A stretch of 55,916 nucleotides of DNA, taken from positions 1-55,916 of the forward strand of contig JAPLUN010000421.1 in assembly GCA_026397715.1 (NCBI GenBank), written 5' to 3'. Made by a program: the position numbers and the translations under genes. This DNA is from Verrucomicrobiota bacterium. GTDB lineage: Bacteria > Verrucomicrobiota > Verrucomicrobiia > Verrucomicrobiales > Verrucomicrobiaceae. The notes below the pieces were generated by a model. That model did no database searches. It saw only the letters and a program-made list of their open reading frames with translations, and was not told where the DNA came from. Position 1 is the stretch's first letter, and the number at the start of each line of letters is the position of its first letter. Positions 1 through 9,329 of this stretch are shown piece after piece.

Positions 1-96
1 GCCGCAGCTGGGCGGCTTCAATCTTGGGGGCTGGGACTCGGGCTGCAGCCATCAGCAACTTCATGCCACCCTTCGCCCAAACGTACAGCAACGTTT

Positions 97-414
97 TTGT
101 CACATCGCCCCACCTCAAACGCTGTGCCGAACACTATTGACTGCGCTGCAGGTCTGCACCAGACGCTGGAACGCACGTGGCTGCGTGTGCAAACCTTCAG
201 CCGCCAAACACCCGAAAAGGTAGTGCTGCGTCCTCGCCAGGAGCAGTTGTTGAAGCTGCTGTCCGACCACGGCAGCATGGCCCCAGCGGAGTTGTGGGAG
301 GCACTCGGCGTTTCAAGACAGGGTGCCATGGATCTGCTGCGCCCCTTGCTGAAGGCTGGCATGATCGAAAAGAACGGCGGCAAGAAAACTGGGCGCTATT
401 CTCTCAAGGAATGA
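97..414 (+). CDS. winged-helix domain protein fragment (Fic/RecG-like C-terminus)
   Basis: The convincing part is the C-terminal 60 residues, from RPRQEQLLKLL to GRYSLKE. They read as a winged helix: helix, LGVSRQGAMDLLRPLLKAG recognition region, then a basic wing. This arrangement is typical of the last domain of Fic-family and AlbA/RecG-like proteins. The first 40 residues have no recognisable character. The only start is a TTG, and the frame stays open to the window edge, so the piece is either the 3' end of a longer gene or a relic. Function cannot be assigned beyond likely nucleic-acid or peptide binding by the winged helix. Confidence 0.4.
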   Translation: MSHRPTSNAVPNTIDCAAGLHQTLERTWLRVQTFSRQTPEKVVLRPRQEQLLKLLSDHGSMAPAELWEALGVSRQGAMDLLRPLLKAGMIEKNGGKKTGRYSLKE

Positions 415-446
415 TGACCTGTTGCGGCGCAATGAGACAGCTTTCC

Positions 447-2006
447 TCACTCAAACTTAATCGAATACAAATCCGCGTCGTTCAGCACAAACCGCAGCTT
501 CACGACTTTCCCCGCGAGTGAGCTCACATCGCTGCCGCCTTTCCAAGTCACCGTGCGGTTGATGGAATCGCCGAAGGTGGGCTGCGCATCGGCGAGCGCG
601 AATCCAGGGATGGGCTTGCCATCGGCATCTTGAATCTCCACCTGGATGCCACCCGCTGCGGAGGTAGCGAAGTTCATGGTGAGGGCTTTGCCGGTAAACG
701 TGAGGGGCTTGGTGATCAGCTCGCCGCCGCTCATGGGAGCGCGGATGGAGACAAAGCCGTCAAGGCGGAGGGTGTAGCGGCGAAGCTGGCTGCTCTTGCC
801 CGTCCAGTAGCTTTCGGTGGCGTAGAAGCTGAGCTCGTTGGGTGCACCTTCGAGCGTTGACTTTGTCTCCACCGGATGCCACGCGATGTACTGATGGCCG
901 TAGTTCCAGGTGCCGGCGCGTTCGATGCCGGGCGGCAGGAAGGCGTCGTTCCAGCGTTTGAATTTCACCCCGTCGCGGCTGCTCATGAACAAGCCTTCGG
1001 TGATGGCCATGCCGTAGCGGTCGCTGGCCTTGGAGCGCCATTCGCGGTGCTCGCGCTCGGGCAGTGCGCGCATGCTGTCGGACCAGCCGCGCTCGGTGTA
1101 GCGCGTGGGAAAGCCGATGAGCAGATGCGGCGCGCGGTGGTAGGGCTTCACCTGGTTGGTGTAGAGCTGCTCGCTGGGTGAATCGACGTAGCTCAGATCG
1201 TGCTGGTTTTCCCAATGAATAAAATCCTTCGAGGTCGCGGTGCGGATGGCGCGATCCCCGGTGGGCTTCCAGTTCTTTTCATCCGTAGTGCCGCCAGTGA
1301 AGAAGCGCCAGTAGGCGCGATACTGCCCGCTCTGCGCATCCCAAAACGCGAGGTTCTGAGAATCAAACGCGCCATCGGTGATGACAGGCGCATCCGCCAT
1401 CGGCGACCATCGCAGGCCGTCGGGCGATTTCAGCGCGAGCAGTCCCTTCGGTGAATTCGAGCGCACGATGGCTTTGTATTTCGCATCCGGAGGCGCGGCG
1501 GGGTTTTCGTCTTTGAAGACGGCGGGATGACCGCCATCGGGGTCCACTTTGCCCATCTTGCCATGGGGAATGACGATGTTGTTGGCCTTCGAGCCCTTGA
1601 ACTCATGCAGCCCAAGCTCCGGCTTGCGCCAGTGGATGCCGTCATCGCTCTCCGCGTAGCAGGTGAAGAGCGGATGCTCGCCCGTGTTCACCTTGCCCGG
1701 TGCTGTGACGGTGAGCTGCCAGCTCTTGTAGTACATGCGGTACTTGTCGCCATCTTTGAAAACGCTGTGATACCCGCTGCCGCTGCCCTCCCACGGCAGG
1801 TCATGCACGAGCGCGATCTCCTGAATATGCGGATGATGCAGCAGTTGCTCCGCCTTGCCACTGAGCTTGTCGATCAATAGATCATCCACAAACAGCTCGC
1901 GACGGGAGCCGATGTCGATGGCGTTGTCTGCGGCAAGGAGAGTTGAGAATGCGGCGAGACCGAAAGCAAGGGCGGCGGTGGCAGGAAAGCGGCGGAGATG
2001 GGTCAT
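447..2006 (-). CDS. secreted five-bladed beta-propeller glycosidase-like protein
   Basis: Predicted extracytoplasmic protein of 519 residues. The chosen ATG gives a basic n-region (MTHLRRF), a hydrophobic core and an LLAAD cleavage region. An upstream ATG in the same frame would add a Cys-rich stretch that is really the conserved leader DNA. The mature part begins IDIGSRRELFVDDLLID and continues with propeller-like strands (GYHSVFKDGDKYRMYYKSW, CYAESDDGIHWRKPELG). That is the pattern of GH32/GH43-like five-bladed propeller proteins common in Planctomycetes and Verrucomicrobia. The C-terminus is a beta-sandwich-like domain. Substrate is unknown; the context (sulfatases, sialidase, esterases) suggests glycan cleavage. 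It is transcribed divergently from the ceramidase-like gene, with a leader resembling that of the sialidase at 9330. Confidence 0.75.
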   Translation of the reverse strand: MTHLRRFPATAALAFGLAAFSTLLAADNAIDIGSRRELFVDDLLIDKLSGKAEQLLHHPHIQEIALVHDLPWEGSGSGYHSVFKDGDKYRMYYKSWQLTVTAPGKVNTGEHPLFTCYAESDDGIHWRKPELGLHEFKGSKANNIVIPHGKMGKVDPDGGHPAVFKDENPAAPPDAKYKAIVRSNSPKGLLALKSPDGLRWSPMADAPVITDGAFDSQNLAFWDAQSGQYRAYWRFFTGGTTDEKNWKPTGDRAIRTATSKDFIHWENQHDLSYVDSPSEQLYTNQVKPYHRAPHLLIGFPTRYTERGWSDSMRALPEREHREWRSKASDRYGMAITEGLFMSSRDGVKFKRWNDAFLPPGIERAGTWNYGHQYIAWHPVETKSTLEGAPNELSFYATESYWTGKSSQLRRYTLRLDGFVSIRAPMSGGELITKPLTFTGKALTMNFATSAAGGIQVEIQDADGKPIPGFALADAQPTFGDSINRTVTWKGGSDVSSLAGKVVKLRFVLNDADLYSIKFE

Positions 2007-2063
2007 GGTACTGTAAACTACGCAGCAGTCCCGGATGCTTTCGCAGCAACCTCGTGGTCCGAA
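2007..2063 (-). promoter_or_regulatory. conserved 5' leader with hairpin, copy A
   Basis: These 57 bases directly upstream of the start codon align without gaps to 10503-10559, upstream of the sialidase (41 of 57 identical by eye). The most conserved blocks are the bases next to the start codon, the palindrome TGCT-TTCGC-AGCA (2036-2048), and TGGTCCGAA at the distal end. It may be a transcription-factor operator, an mRNA hairpin, or the remnant of a promoter duplication. Confidence 0.5.
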
Positions 2064-2186
2064 AACCACACCAGAAGGCAGAATATTTGGGCGCGGCTAT
2101 CGCGGACCCGAATGCACATACTCGCATTGGCAGTGCAGATTCATGGCGCGGTGAAAGTTGTCGCGTTGCCGTGCCTTTGATGTGGG

Positions 2187-3614
2187 ATGCCCGAACTCTC
2201 CCGCACCGAAGACCCCGCACCGCAAAGCCGGTGCCGTTTTGCGCTCGCGTGGTGTGACATCACGCCTCCTGCGGACATCTACCACCGCATGTGGGGCGCG
2301 GCGAAGCATGAGCGCGCCACCGGGGTGCACCGGCCGCTGCGGGCCACGGTGGCGGTGTTTGCGGCCATGGAAGGAAAAGGGCGCCAGATCCTCCTCGCGC
2401 TGGATCATTGCGTGATGGGAGCCAGGGAGCATGCGCAGCTCGTTGCTCAAGCCGCCGCTGCAGGTGGTGTGGCACAGAAAGAGGTGCTCGTGGTCTTCTC
2501 CCACACCCATGGCGCAGGCCTCATGGGACTGGACCGCGCCGCGCTGCCCGGCGGCGATCTGATTCCGCCCTACCTGCATGCGCTGGGCGAGAAAGCAGGC
2601 CAGCTCGTGCAGCAATGCATGGCGTCATTGCAACCAGCGGGCATCGTTTATGGCCGGGGCCGCTGCAGCCTGGCCACGCAGCGCGACTTCTGGGACGGCA
2701 AACAGTACATCTGCGGTCACAATCCCGGCGTGCCTGCGGATGACAGCGTGATCGTGGCGCGGGTGACGGCGGATGACGGGCGGATGCTCGCCAGCATCGT
2801 GAACTACGCCTGCCATCCCACCACGCTCGCTTGGGAGAACACGCTCATCAGTCCCGACTACATCGGCGCGATGCGCGAGCTCGTGGAGCGAGAGACCGCG
2901 GCGCCCTGCCTTTTTCTGCAAGGTGCCAGCGGCGAGCTCGGCCCGCGCGAGGGATTCGTCGGTGACACCGCCGTCGCGGATCGCAATGGTCGCGAGCTGG
3001 GTTACGCTGCGCTCTCGGCCCTCACCGCGCTGCCCGCCGCGGGCACAACCTTCGTATATCAGGGGCCCGTCATCTCCGGCGCGACCCTCGGCGCGTGGAA
3101 GCACGAGAAAATCTCTCTGGCCACCAAAGCCGGGTGGAAGCTGCAGCGCTGGCACGAGCAGCTGCATTACCGCCCCGGCCAGCCCACCGTGGCGCAGGTG
3201 CAGGCCGAACTCGATCAATTCCAAGCCGACGAAGCCACCGCCCGTGCCGCTGGCGATGAGTCCCGCGCGGCCGACTGCCGTGCCATGAGCGAACGCAAAA
3301 CCCGCCTGCTGCATCGTCTCCACCAGCTTCCGCCGGGAGATCGCTATCCGCTGCAAGTCGTCGTCTGGCACATGGGCGATGCGGTGTGGGTCGGCGTGCA
3401 GGGAGAGAGCTACAGCCTCCTGCAAACCGAACTGCGCCGCCGCTTCCCCGACAAAGTCATCCTCGTCGCCACCATCGCTGCCGACTGGGGCGCCTCCTAC
3501 CTGCCACCGCGTGAGCTTTATGACACCGGCATCTACCAGGAAACCATCGCCGTCGTCGCGGCAGGCAGTCTGGAGCAGTTGATCGAATCTCTTTCCCACC
3601 ACATCGCCTCATGA
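2187..3614 (+). CDS. neutral/alkaline non-lysosomal ceramidase-family hydrolase
   Basis: This 475-residue protein matches the N-terminal catalytic domain of neutral ceramidases. It has an early DITPP motif, [21 protein letters not shown] (a zinc-ligand His region) and NYACHPTTL (second His motif). Family enzymes hydrolyse the amide bond of ceramide, but many bacterial single-domain members have unknown substrates. No signal peptide is visible, and the C-terminal immunoglobulin-like domain of true ceramidases is missing. The stop overlaps the start of the enolase-superfamily gene by four bases (ATGA), so the two are translationally coupled. That places this hydrolase with sugar-acid metabolism rather than lipid turnover (inference). 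Confidence 0.8.
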   Translation: MPELSRTEDPAPQSRCRFALAWCDITPPADIYHRMWGAAKHERATGVHRPLRATVAVFAAMEGKGRQILLALDHCVMGAREHAQLVAQAAAAGGVAQKEVLVVFSHTHGAGLMGLDRAALPGGDLIPPYLHALGEKAGQLVQQCMASLQPAGIVYGRGRCSLATQRDFWDGKQYICGHNPGVPADDSVIVARVTADDGRMLASIVNYACHPTTLAWENTLISPDYIGAMRELVERETAAPCLFLQGASGELGPREGFVGDTAVADRNGRELGYAALSALTALPAAGTTFVYQGPVISGATLGAWKHEKISLATKAGWKLQRWHEQLHYRPGQPTVAQVQAELDQFQADEATARAAGDESRAADCRAMSERKTRLLHRLHQLPPGDRYPLQVVVWHMGDAVWVGVQGESYSLLQTELRRRFPDKVILVATIAADWGASYLPPRELYDTGIYQETIAVVAAGSLEQLIESLSHHIAS

Positions 3615-4789
3615 AAATCACCGCCATCGAAACACTCGTCTGCCACGCGCGGATGCGAAACTGGATCTTCGTCAAAGTCGTCACGGACCAGCCCGGTCTC
3701 ATCGGCTGGGGCGAGGCGACGCTGGAGTGGCACACGCGGAGCATCGTCGGCGCGATCGAGGACATGTCGCATCTCCTCATCGGCGAAGACCCCACGCGGG
3801 TGGAGTACCTGTGGCAGGTGATGTACCGGCAGCACTTCTGGCATGGGCACGGCATCGTGCGGGCCACGGCCATCGCAGGCATCGACCTCGCGCTGTGGGA
3901 CATCGTGGGCAAGGTGGCGAACATGCCGCTCTCCAAGGTCTTCGGCGGTCCGGTGCGTGATTTTGTGCGCACCTACTGCCACCTCGGCGGCGGCAAGATG
4001 GAGGACTTTTATCAAACGCCTGCGGACAACGCCAAACGCTTCGCCGAGCTGGCGCAGGCCGCCGTGGCAGATGGCTACACCGCCTTCAAAAGCATGGCGG
4101 TGCCCAGCACGATGCCCATCGAGGGCCAGAAGCCCGTGCGCGCCGCAGCCGCAGCCGTGGCCGCCATGCGGGAGGCCGTGGGACCGGACATCGACATCAT
4201 GGTGGACTGCCATGCTCGGCCTTCGCCCGCGATGGGACTCAAGTTTGGCAAAGCCCTGGATGACTTCGGCCTCTACTTTTTTGAAGAACCCTGCTGGCCC
4301 GAATGCGTGGACGGACTCGCCCGCATCAATGCCGCACTCACCACACCCGTGGCCAGTGGCGAGCGCGTGACAAACCTGGAAGCCTTCAAGGACATGTTTG
4401 AGAAACGCGCGGTCGAGATCTGCCAGCTCGACATCACCCACTGCGGCGGGTTGAGCGCCGCCAAACGCATCGCCGCGCTGGCCGAGGCGCATCGCATCTC
4501 CCTCGCACCGCACAATCCTCAGGGACCTGTCAGCACCGCCGCATCGCTGGAGTTCGGCTTTTCACAGCCCAGCTACATCATCTGCGAAACCGTCCACAAC
4601 GATGTTCCGTGGCGGCAGGACGTGGTGGAGGAAGGGTTCACCATCGAAAAACAAGGCCGCATCGTCCGCCCGAACACCAAGCCCGGACTCGGCATCACGA
4701 TCAACGAAGCGGAGGTGAAGAAGCACCCCTTCCAGCAGGAAATCGTACTGCGTGAGTTCAGCCCCGATGGTGGCGTGGCGGACTGGTGA
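3611..4789 (+). CDS. mandelate racemase/galactonate dehydratase-like enzyme (enolase superfamily)
   Basis: Predicted cytosolic sugar-acid dehydratase of 392 residues. The N-terminal capping domain (1-120) is followed by the TIM barrel. Catalytic positions are visible: D199 and H201 (DCHAR), E225 (FFEEP), E251 (ASGER), H301 (LAPHNPQGP). Their spacing equals that of E. coli DgoD with a constant offset of 16 (D183, H185, E209, E235, H285), so the D-galactonate-dehydratase-type active site is complete. The exact substrate could be another aldonate or a uronate derivative. It is coupled to the ceramidase-like gene and lies near an MFS sugar-acid transporter, with one unrelated-looking gene between them. 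Confidence 0.88.
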   Translation: MKITAIETLVCHARMRNWIFVKVVTDQPGLIGWGEATLEWHTRSIVGAIEDMSHLLIGEDPTRVEYLWQVMYRQHFWHGHGIVRATAIAGIDLALWDIVGKVANMPLSKVFGGPVRDFVRTYCHLGGGKMEDFYQTPADNAKRFAELAQAAVADGYTAFKSMAVPSTMPIEGQKPVRAAAAAVAAMREAVGPDIDIMVDCHARPSPAMGLKFGKALDDFGLYFFEEPCWPECVDGLARINAALTTPVASGERVTNLEAFKDMFEKRAVEICQLDITHCGGLSAAKRIAALAEAHRISLAPHNPQGPVSTAASLEFGFSQPSYIICETVHNDVPWRQDVVEEGFTIEKQGRIVRPNTKPGLGITINEAEVKKHPFQQEIVLREFSPDGGVADW

Positions 4790-4806
4790 TCATTTACGAC
4801 GAAACC

Positions 4807-5382
4807 ATGACGTTTCAGAAGCAACCCGAAAGAAAAAAGCCGGAATTCATTTTCCCTCGCATGTACGTGGCTCTGCCGGACTCGGGCTCGGCTGACATCA
4901 CATTATCTCATGATGATTCGCCGGTAGAGGCAAGTCTCGGGGCCGATGTGCTGGTCTGGTATGCCTATGACATGGACTCTCATTTTGAGATCATCTCCAA
5001 CTTGGACCTCAAAAATCTTGGAATGTCATCAAAGGAATTGCATCAGCTTGCGGTCCATAACCTTGATGCGTTGAATCTGGAGATTCGGGCACATCAAAAT
5101 GGGCTGTTTCACATGATGACCGCTGGGGGGAACTTTGAAGCAACACTTCTTTTGTTGCCACATGTGTGGGAATTTGTGGCCTCCATGGTTTACGGACGTG
5201 TCGTATCGGTCATTCCTGCACGTGATCTGATCTTCTTTACCGGAGAGGATGATGTGGAGGGACTTTCTGAAATGCGAAAGCAGACATCCCGAATGCTCGA
5301 AATGGCGGACAAACCTCTGTCTAGACAGTTTTTCGTTCGTGTCGGTGACAAGTGGGAGCTTTACACCGGCCATGCTGCTTAA
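4807..5382 (+). CDS. DUF1444-family protein
   Basis: A 191-residue cytosolic protein resembling the YtpQ/DUF1444 family: a VLVWYAYDM segment, the central HMMTAGGNFEATLLLLPHVW region and a final FVRVGDKWELY. The biochemical role of the family is not known. The ATG at 4807 is preferred over an in-frame GTG at 4786 that overlaps the previous stop. Base composition is visibly lower in GC than the flanking genes, and it separates the dehydratase from the transporter, so it looks like an inserted gene. Confidence 0.7.
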   Translation: MTFQKQPERKKPEFIFPRMYVALPDSGSADITLSHDDSPVEASLGADVLVWYAYDMDSHFEIISNLDLKNLGMSSKELHQLAVHNLDALNLEIRAHQNGLFHMMTAGGNFEATLLLLPHVWEFVASMVYGRVVSVIPARDLIFFTGEDDVEGLSEMRKQTSRMLEMADKPLSRQFFVRVGDKWELYTGHAA

Positions 5383-5402
5383 CTGAACCTCGCAGCCATG
5401 TC

Positions 5403-6650
5403 ATGAGACCCACTCGCACACGCTTCATCGTCCTCGCAGGCATCTGCGCAGGGGCAGCCCTGGCGTATTTCACGCGCAATGGCGTGGGCCCGGCGGAGAG
5501 CACCATCCGTGCGGAGCTCGGCATCACCAAGGAGCAGTCGGGCATGCTCATGAGCTCGTTCTTCTGGCCCTATGCGCTGTTTCAGATCCCTGCGGCGATG
5601 CTGGCGCAGCGGCTGGGATCGCGCTGGTCGTTGTCGCTTTATGGCGTGCTGTGGTCATTGGCGACGGCGTGTCTGGCCTGGGGAAACCTGGCCGTGATGA
5701 CGGGCGCACGCGCCTTCATGGGCATGGCGCAGGCGGGACTGGTGCCGGTGGGCACCACAGTGATGGCGCGCTGGTTTCCGCGCACGGCCCAGGCCTCGGC
5801 CTCGGGTGCCTTCAGCGGATTCATGTCCGTGGGCAGCATCATCGCCGCACCGCTGACGGCCTGGCTCGTCGTGAGCATCGGCTGGCGCTGGATGTTCGTC
5901 TGGTATGCCGTGCCCGGCGTGCTGTGGGCGGCGTGGTTTGCGGTTTGGTACCGGAACCGGCCGGCGGAGCATCCGGCGGTCAATGCCGCCGAACGTGCGC
6001 AGATTAATCAGGACGCTCCGCAGGAACCCGCAGAAACTCCGCGCGTACCGTGGGGGCTGCTCCTTCGCAGTCCGGCGCTGTGGTGCCTGTGCATCCAGCA
6101 GTTCTGCCGTGCGGCAGGGTACATTTTCTTTGCCAGCTGGTTTGCCACCTACCTGCAGGAGGCACGCGGGGTGACCATCCTCGGTTCCGGCTGGCTCACC
6201 ACGCTGCCGCTGCTGGCCGATGTGACGGGCTGCATGGCCGGCGGCCTGCTGTCAGATGTTCTGCTGCGCCGGACTGGCAGCCAGCGCCTTGCGCGGCAGG
6301 GCCTGACCGCCACCGCCCTGCTGCTGTGCGCAGGCTTGATCTTCTGCGCCTGGTTCGTCGCGAATCCGGTGATCGCCGTGCTGGTGATCAGCGCGGGCAT
6401 GTTCTGCGCCGCCACCGCCAATCCCTGCCTCGGTGCCACCGTGATGAACATCGGCGGACCCCACGTGGCCACGCTGAGCGCGACGACCAACATGTGCGGC
6501 AACCTGGGCGCCGCAGCCTTCCCGATCATCGTGCCTTGGCTGCTCGCCCACGCCGGTGGCTGGAATGCCGTGCTGGCCGGCTTCGGCGCACTTTACATCA
6601 TTGCCGCCGTGTTCTGGCTGCTGATTCGAAATGAGCGCATCTCTCAGTGA
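5403..6650 (+). CDS. MFS transporter, sugar-acid (ACS) type
   Basis: A 416-residue inner-membrane protein with about twelve hydrophobic segments. It has the features of the anion:cation symporter branch of the MFS (hexuronate, glucarate and galactonate carriers): a short basic N-terminus, an early GVGPAESTIRAELGITKEQSG loop, and the FFWPYALFQIPAAMLAQRLGSRW segment with the MFS loop 2-3 signature. The chosen ATG (MRPTRTRF) avoids a 17-residue unstructured extension overlapping DUF1444. It probably imports the acid sugar used by the dehydratase at 3611. Its 3' end overlaps that of the convergent PQQ-like gene by seven bases. Confidence 0.82.
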   Translation: MRPTRTRFIVLAGICAGAALAYFTRNGVGPAESTIRAELGITKEQSGMLMSSFFWPYALFQIPAAMLAQRLGSRWSLSLYGVLWSLATACLAWGNLAVMTGARAFMGMAQAGLVPVGTTVMARWFPRTAQASASGAFSGFMSVGSIIAAPLTAWLVVSIGWRWMFVWYAVPGVLWAAWFAVWYRNRPAEHPAVNAAERAQINQDAPQEPAETPRVPWGLLLRSPALWCLCIQQFCRAAGYIFFASWFATYLQEARGVTILGSGWLTTLPLLADVTGCMAGGLLSDVLLRRTGSQRLARQGLTATALLLCAGLIFCAWFVANPVIAVLVISAGMFCAATANPCLGATVMNIGGPHVATLSATTNMCGNLGAAAFPIIVPWLLAHAGGWNAVLAGFGALYIIAAVFWLLIRNERISQ

Positions 6651-8059
6651 CCAAACGCGCACAAGTGCTTGTTCGTGCGCACATAGATCACGCCATCCAC
6701 AATCGCAGGCGAGGCAAACACAGGCGCTTTGAGGTCGTTCTTCGCCAGCACTTTCAGCGTGTCGCTCGACGCATCCAGGACGGAGATCACACCGCGCTGT
6801 GAAGTGACATACACGCGACCATCAGCAGTCACAGCGGAGGCATAGTACTCGCCGGAGGCATCGAGGCGCTCCGCCTGGAAGATCGGGCTGCCACTTTTGG
6901 CATCGTAGGCAGAGGCGAGCCCGCCACCTTTCACGGTGAAGACGCGACCATTCGCGATCACGGGAGAAAACACATACGGCAGGTGCTTCGTCTGCCGCCA
7001 GATCACATGCGTGTCCGTGATGTCGCCGCTGCCACCGGCCTTGATGGCAAAGAGCTGGTTCGCCGCATTCGCGAAGATCGCGCGCATGGCGTCATATTCG
7101 GACTGGTTGACCGTGCCGTTTTTGTCCGCGTCGATGATGGTGAAGCGGTCACGCAGCGGTCCCTCGGGAAACTCCTTCTCGCTTAGCAGACCGTCTTTGT
7201 CCGCGTCATGCGCCGCGAGGAAGGCCTCATGCGGCTCCATCTCCACACGGTCATCCGGATCCCCGCCCGCATTCCAGCCGCAGACGATCAGCACATCCCC
7301 CACAGCAATCGGGCTCGTGTTGGACACACGTGCCATGCCACTGGCAGACCAGCGCAGTTTGCCGTCCTTGAGATCGTAGCTGCGCGTCCGGAGCGATCCG
7401 CTCACGATGAGTTCTTCGATGCCGTCATGCCGCCAGATGAACGGCGTGGAAAAGCTGCGGCGGAATTCGCTGCGATCCACGCGCCACACGGGCTCGCCCG
7501 TCTTCACATCCAGCGCGATCATGTAGCTGCCCACGTCCTGATCCGCGACGATGACGACCTTGCCATCGGCGATGATGGGCGAGGCACTGGTGCCGAACTC
7601 CACAATCGGCGGCGGCAGCGGCTTCTGCCACAATACCTTGCCGTTCCAATCATACGCCAGCACCCCGTAGGAGCCGAAGTAGGCGATCAAGCGCTCACCA
7701 TCCGTACAGCAGCTCGGTGTGGCCGGACTGCCGATGCGGTGCGCACCTTCCACCTTCTCCACCGGAGCCGCCGCACGCCACAGCTCATGCCCATCCTTCC
7801 GGCTCAGGCAAATCGTGACCAGCTTGCCGCCATCCAAACCCGTGAGCGCGATCTTGTCCTGCCAAAGGCACGGAGACGAATGCCCAAACGGCACCTCCAC
7901 CTGCCACTTCAAATTCTTCTCCGCTCCAAACTCCACCGGCGGCTTCCCCGTGCCCAGCCCAAGCCCTCCCTCACCCCGAAACTGCGGCCAGTTGGATTCC
8001 GCGAGGCAGGGTGTGATGAGAAGCGTGGAGATCAGAAAGTGGCGCAGGAGCATGGACAT
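6644..8059 (-). CDS. secreted PQQ-like beta-propeller protein with EF-hands
   Basis: A 471-residue exported protein (signal MSMLLRHFLISTLLITPCLA). Repeated propeller blades of the outer-membrane-assembly/quinoprotein-like type are visible (WPQFRGEGGLG, LWRAAAPV, VLWQKPLPPP, PVWRVDRS). An insertion with two EF-hand loops, DADKDGLLSEKEF and DADKNGTVNQSEY, lies in the middle. Such proteins are abundant in Verrucomicrobia and Planctomycetes; no enzymatic activity is established. The EF-hands suggest calcium-dependent folding or binding. It is the last gene of the long minus-strand run, 41 bases downstream of the esterase. Start choice between 8059 and 8053 is uncertain. Confidence 0.78.
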   Translation of the reverse strand: MSMLLRHFLISTLLITPCLAESNWPQFRGEGGLGLGTGKPPVEFGAEKNLKWQVEVPFGHSSPCLWQDKIALTGLDGGKLVTICLSRKDGHELWRAAAPVEKVEGAHRIGSPATPSCCTDGERLIAYFGSYGVLAYDWNGKVLWQKPLPPPIVEFGTSASPIIADGKVVIVADQDVGSYMIALDVKTGEPVWRVDRSEFRRSFSTPFIWRHDGIEELIVSGSLRTRSYDLKDGKLRWSASGMARVSNTSPIAVGDVLIVCGWNAGGDPDDRVEMEPHEAFLAAHDADKDGLLSEKEFPEGPLRDRFTIIDADKNGTVNQSEYDAMRAIFANAANQLFAIKAGGSGDITDTHVIWRQTKHLPYVFSPVIANGRVFTVKGGGLASAYDAKSGSPIFQAERLDASGEYYASAVTADGRVYVTSQRGVISVLDASSDTLKVLAKNDLKAPVFASPAIVDGVIYVRTNKHLCAFGH

Positions 8060-8100
8060 AAGAAGCGGGCGGCAGGCCCGAGTCTTTCGCGCAGAACACT

Positions 8101-9246
8101 TCATTTCAACTCCCGCTCCAGCCAGGGAATGATTTGAGCGGCCCAACGGCTGCCATGCTCACGCAGGCCTGCGCCGCTGAAGTGCACGCCCTTGCCGCCT
8201 CGCTCGCGCAGTTCGCCCTTGAGGGCATCGCTGTCCGGCCCTGCGAGAGCGATGCCGTCTCGCCACAGGGATGCCTGTGCCGCGCGGATATCGGGCGAGG
8301 CTTCATCTCCTGGCACATGGTAGCTGACCTGTGCGACAAACCACGGGGCCTTCCAGCCGATGTCGCGGCGGGAGCTGGTAATGATGTTTTCCAGATACTC
8401 GCGATACAGCTTTCCTGGTAGCGTACGATTTGGATCCCTCTGGTTCGCATCACTCTCGCCCTGATGCCAGAGCACGGCACGAAAGCCATGCGGACCGGCG
8501 TCCTTCATGAGCTGAAGCAGCCTGCCATAGGCCGTACCGTTGCTTTCCCACTCACCACCGGAGAGCTTCCGCACACGGGATTCGATCGTGGGAGGTTGCG
8601 GAAACGGCACACCTTTGGGCAGCCATTCCCGCACACTGGTCGCCCCGATGCCACAGGGGATGAAGGCGACCGGCACATTGAATTTCTTCACCAGTTCATC
8701 GCCGAGCGGCGGCATGAAGCTGCCGCCCTTGCCGCTGGCACCGGGCTGCGGATCGTTCGCGAGCTGCCAGCGCCGACCATCAGAGACGGAGACACGACCT
8801 GTCTGCGTGGATTGCTTTTCTTCACCGTGGTTCGCCGAGTTTGACTGACCGGCGACAACGAAAATCTCACCGATGCCGACGTGTTCGACCATCGCTTCTT
8901 CGATCACCTTGCCATTCAGTTTGGTGCGAAGTTCGAGTCGGTGCCAGCCACCTGCGGGCAGCTCATATCCTACGCTGAATGACAATTCATGGATCGCCAC
9001 CGTGAGCGGTAGCCATCCACTGGTCTGTCCATTCACCACGGATCGTACCAAGACCTCGTTCGGCATCTGTGCAAACACGCCGGAGATCGTGATGTTCCCT
9101 TTGTGAGCATCATTGCGTTGAAAGACCTGGTAATCGAGCGGTGCGTTAAGTTTGAGCTGGGCAGACGCGGCTTCGGGTGGTGTGGTCTGCGCATGCAGCT
9201 TGCACAGCGCGACCAGGAAGGCAGACAAGAGCAGAAAACATTTCAT
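8101..9246 (-). CDS. sialate O-acetylesterase-like SGNH esterase (SASA family)
   Basis: A 381-residue exported esterase (signal MKCFLLLSAFLVALCKLHAQ). The SGNH blocks are in place: VAGQSNS with nucleophile Ser135, GIGATS, LWHQGESD and the C-terminal GVHFSGAG with the catalytic His. An immunoglobulin-like domain of about 100 residues precedes the catalytic part, as in SASA enzymes. The likely reaction is removal of O-acetyl groups from sialic acid or xylose-type sugars. The neighbouring sialidase supports an O-acetylated glycan substrate (inference). Confidence 0.85.
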   Translation of the reverse strand: MKCFLLLSAFLVALCKLHAQTTPPEAASAQLKLNAPLDYQVFQRNDAHKGNITISGVFAQMPNEVLVRSVVNGQTSGWLPLTVAIHELSFSVGYELPAGGWHRLELRTKLNGKVIEEAMVEHVGIGEIFVVAGQSNSANHGEEKQSTQTGRVSVSDGRRWQLANDPQPGASGKGGSFMPPLGDELVKKFNVPVAFIPCGIGATSVREWLPKGVPFPQPPTIESRVRKLSGGEWESNGTAYGRLLQLMKDAGPHGFRAVLWHQGESDANQRDPNRTLPGKLYREYLENIITSSRRDIGWKAPWFVAQVSYHVPGDEASPDIRAAQASLWRDGIALAGPDSDALKGELRERGGKGVHFSGAGLREHGSRWAAQIIPWLERELK

Positions 9247-9329
9247 GGCAGGATCGCAATGTAGCGCAGGGCGGTGATGCTGCACAAGGAGCACGGAATT
9301 CAATCCGCGCGCTCCTCCTTGAGCCGCCG

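Noticed and set aside
1..52. Minus-strand frame starting MAAARVPAPKIEAAQLR at the window edge
   Set aside because: It looks like a protein start, but only 17 codons are visible and there is no ribosome site; it cannot be supported from this window.
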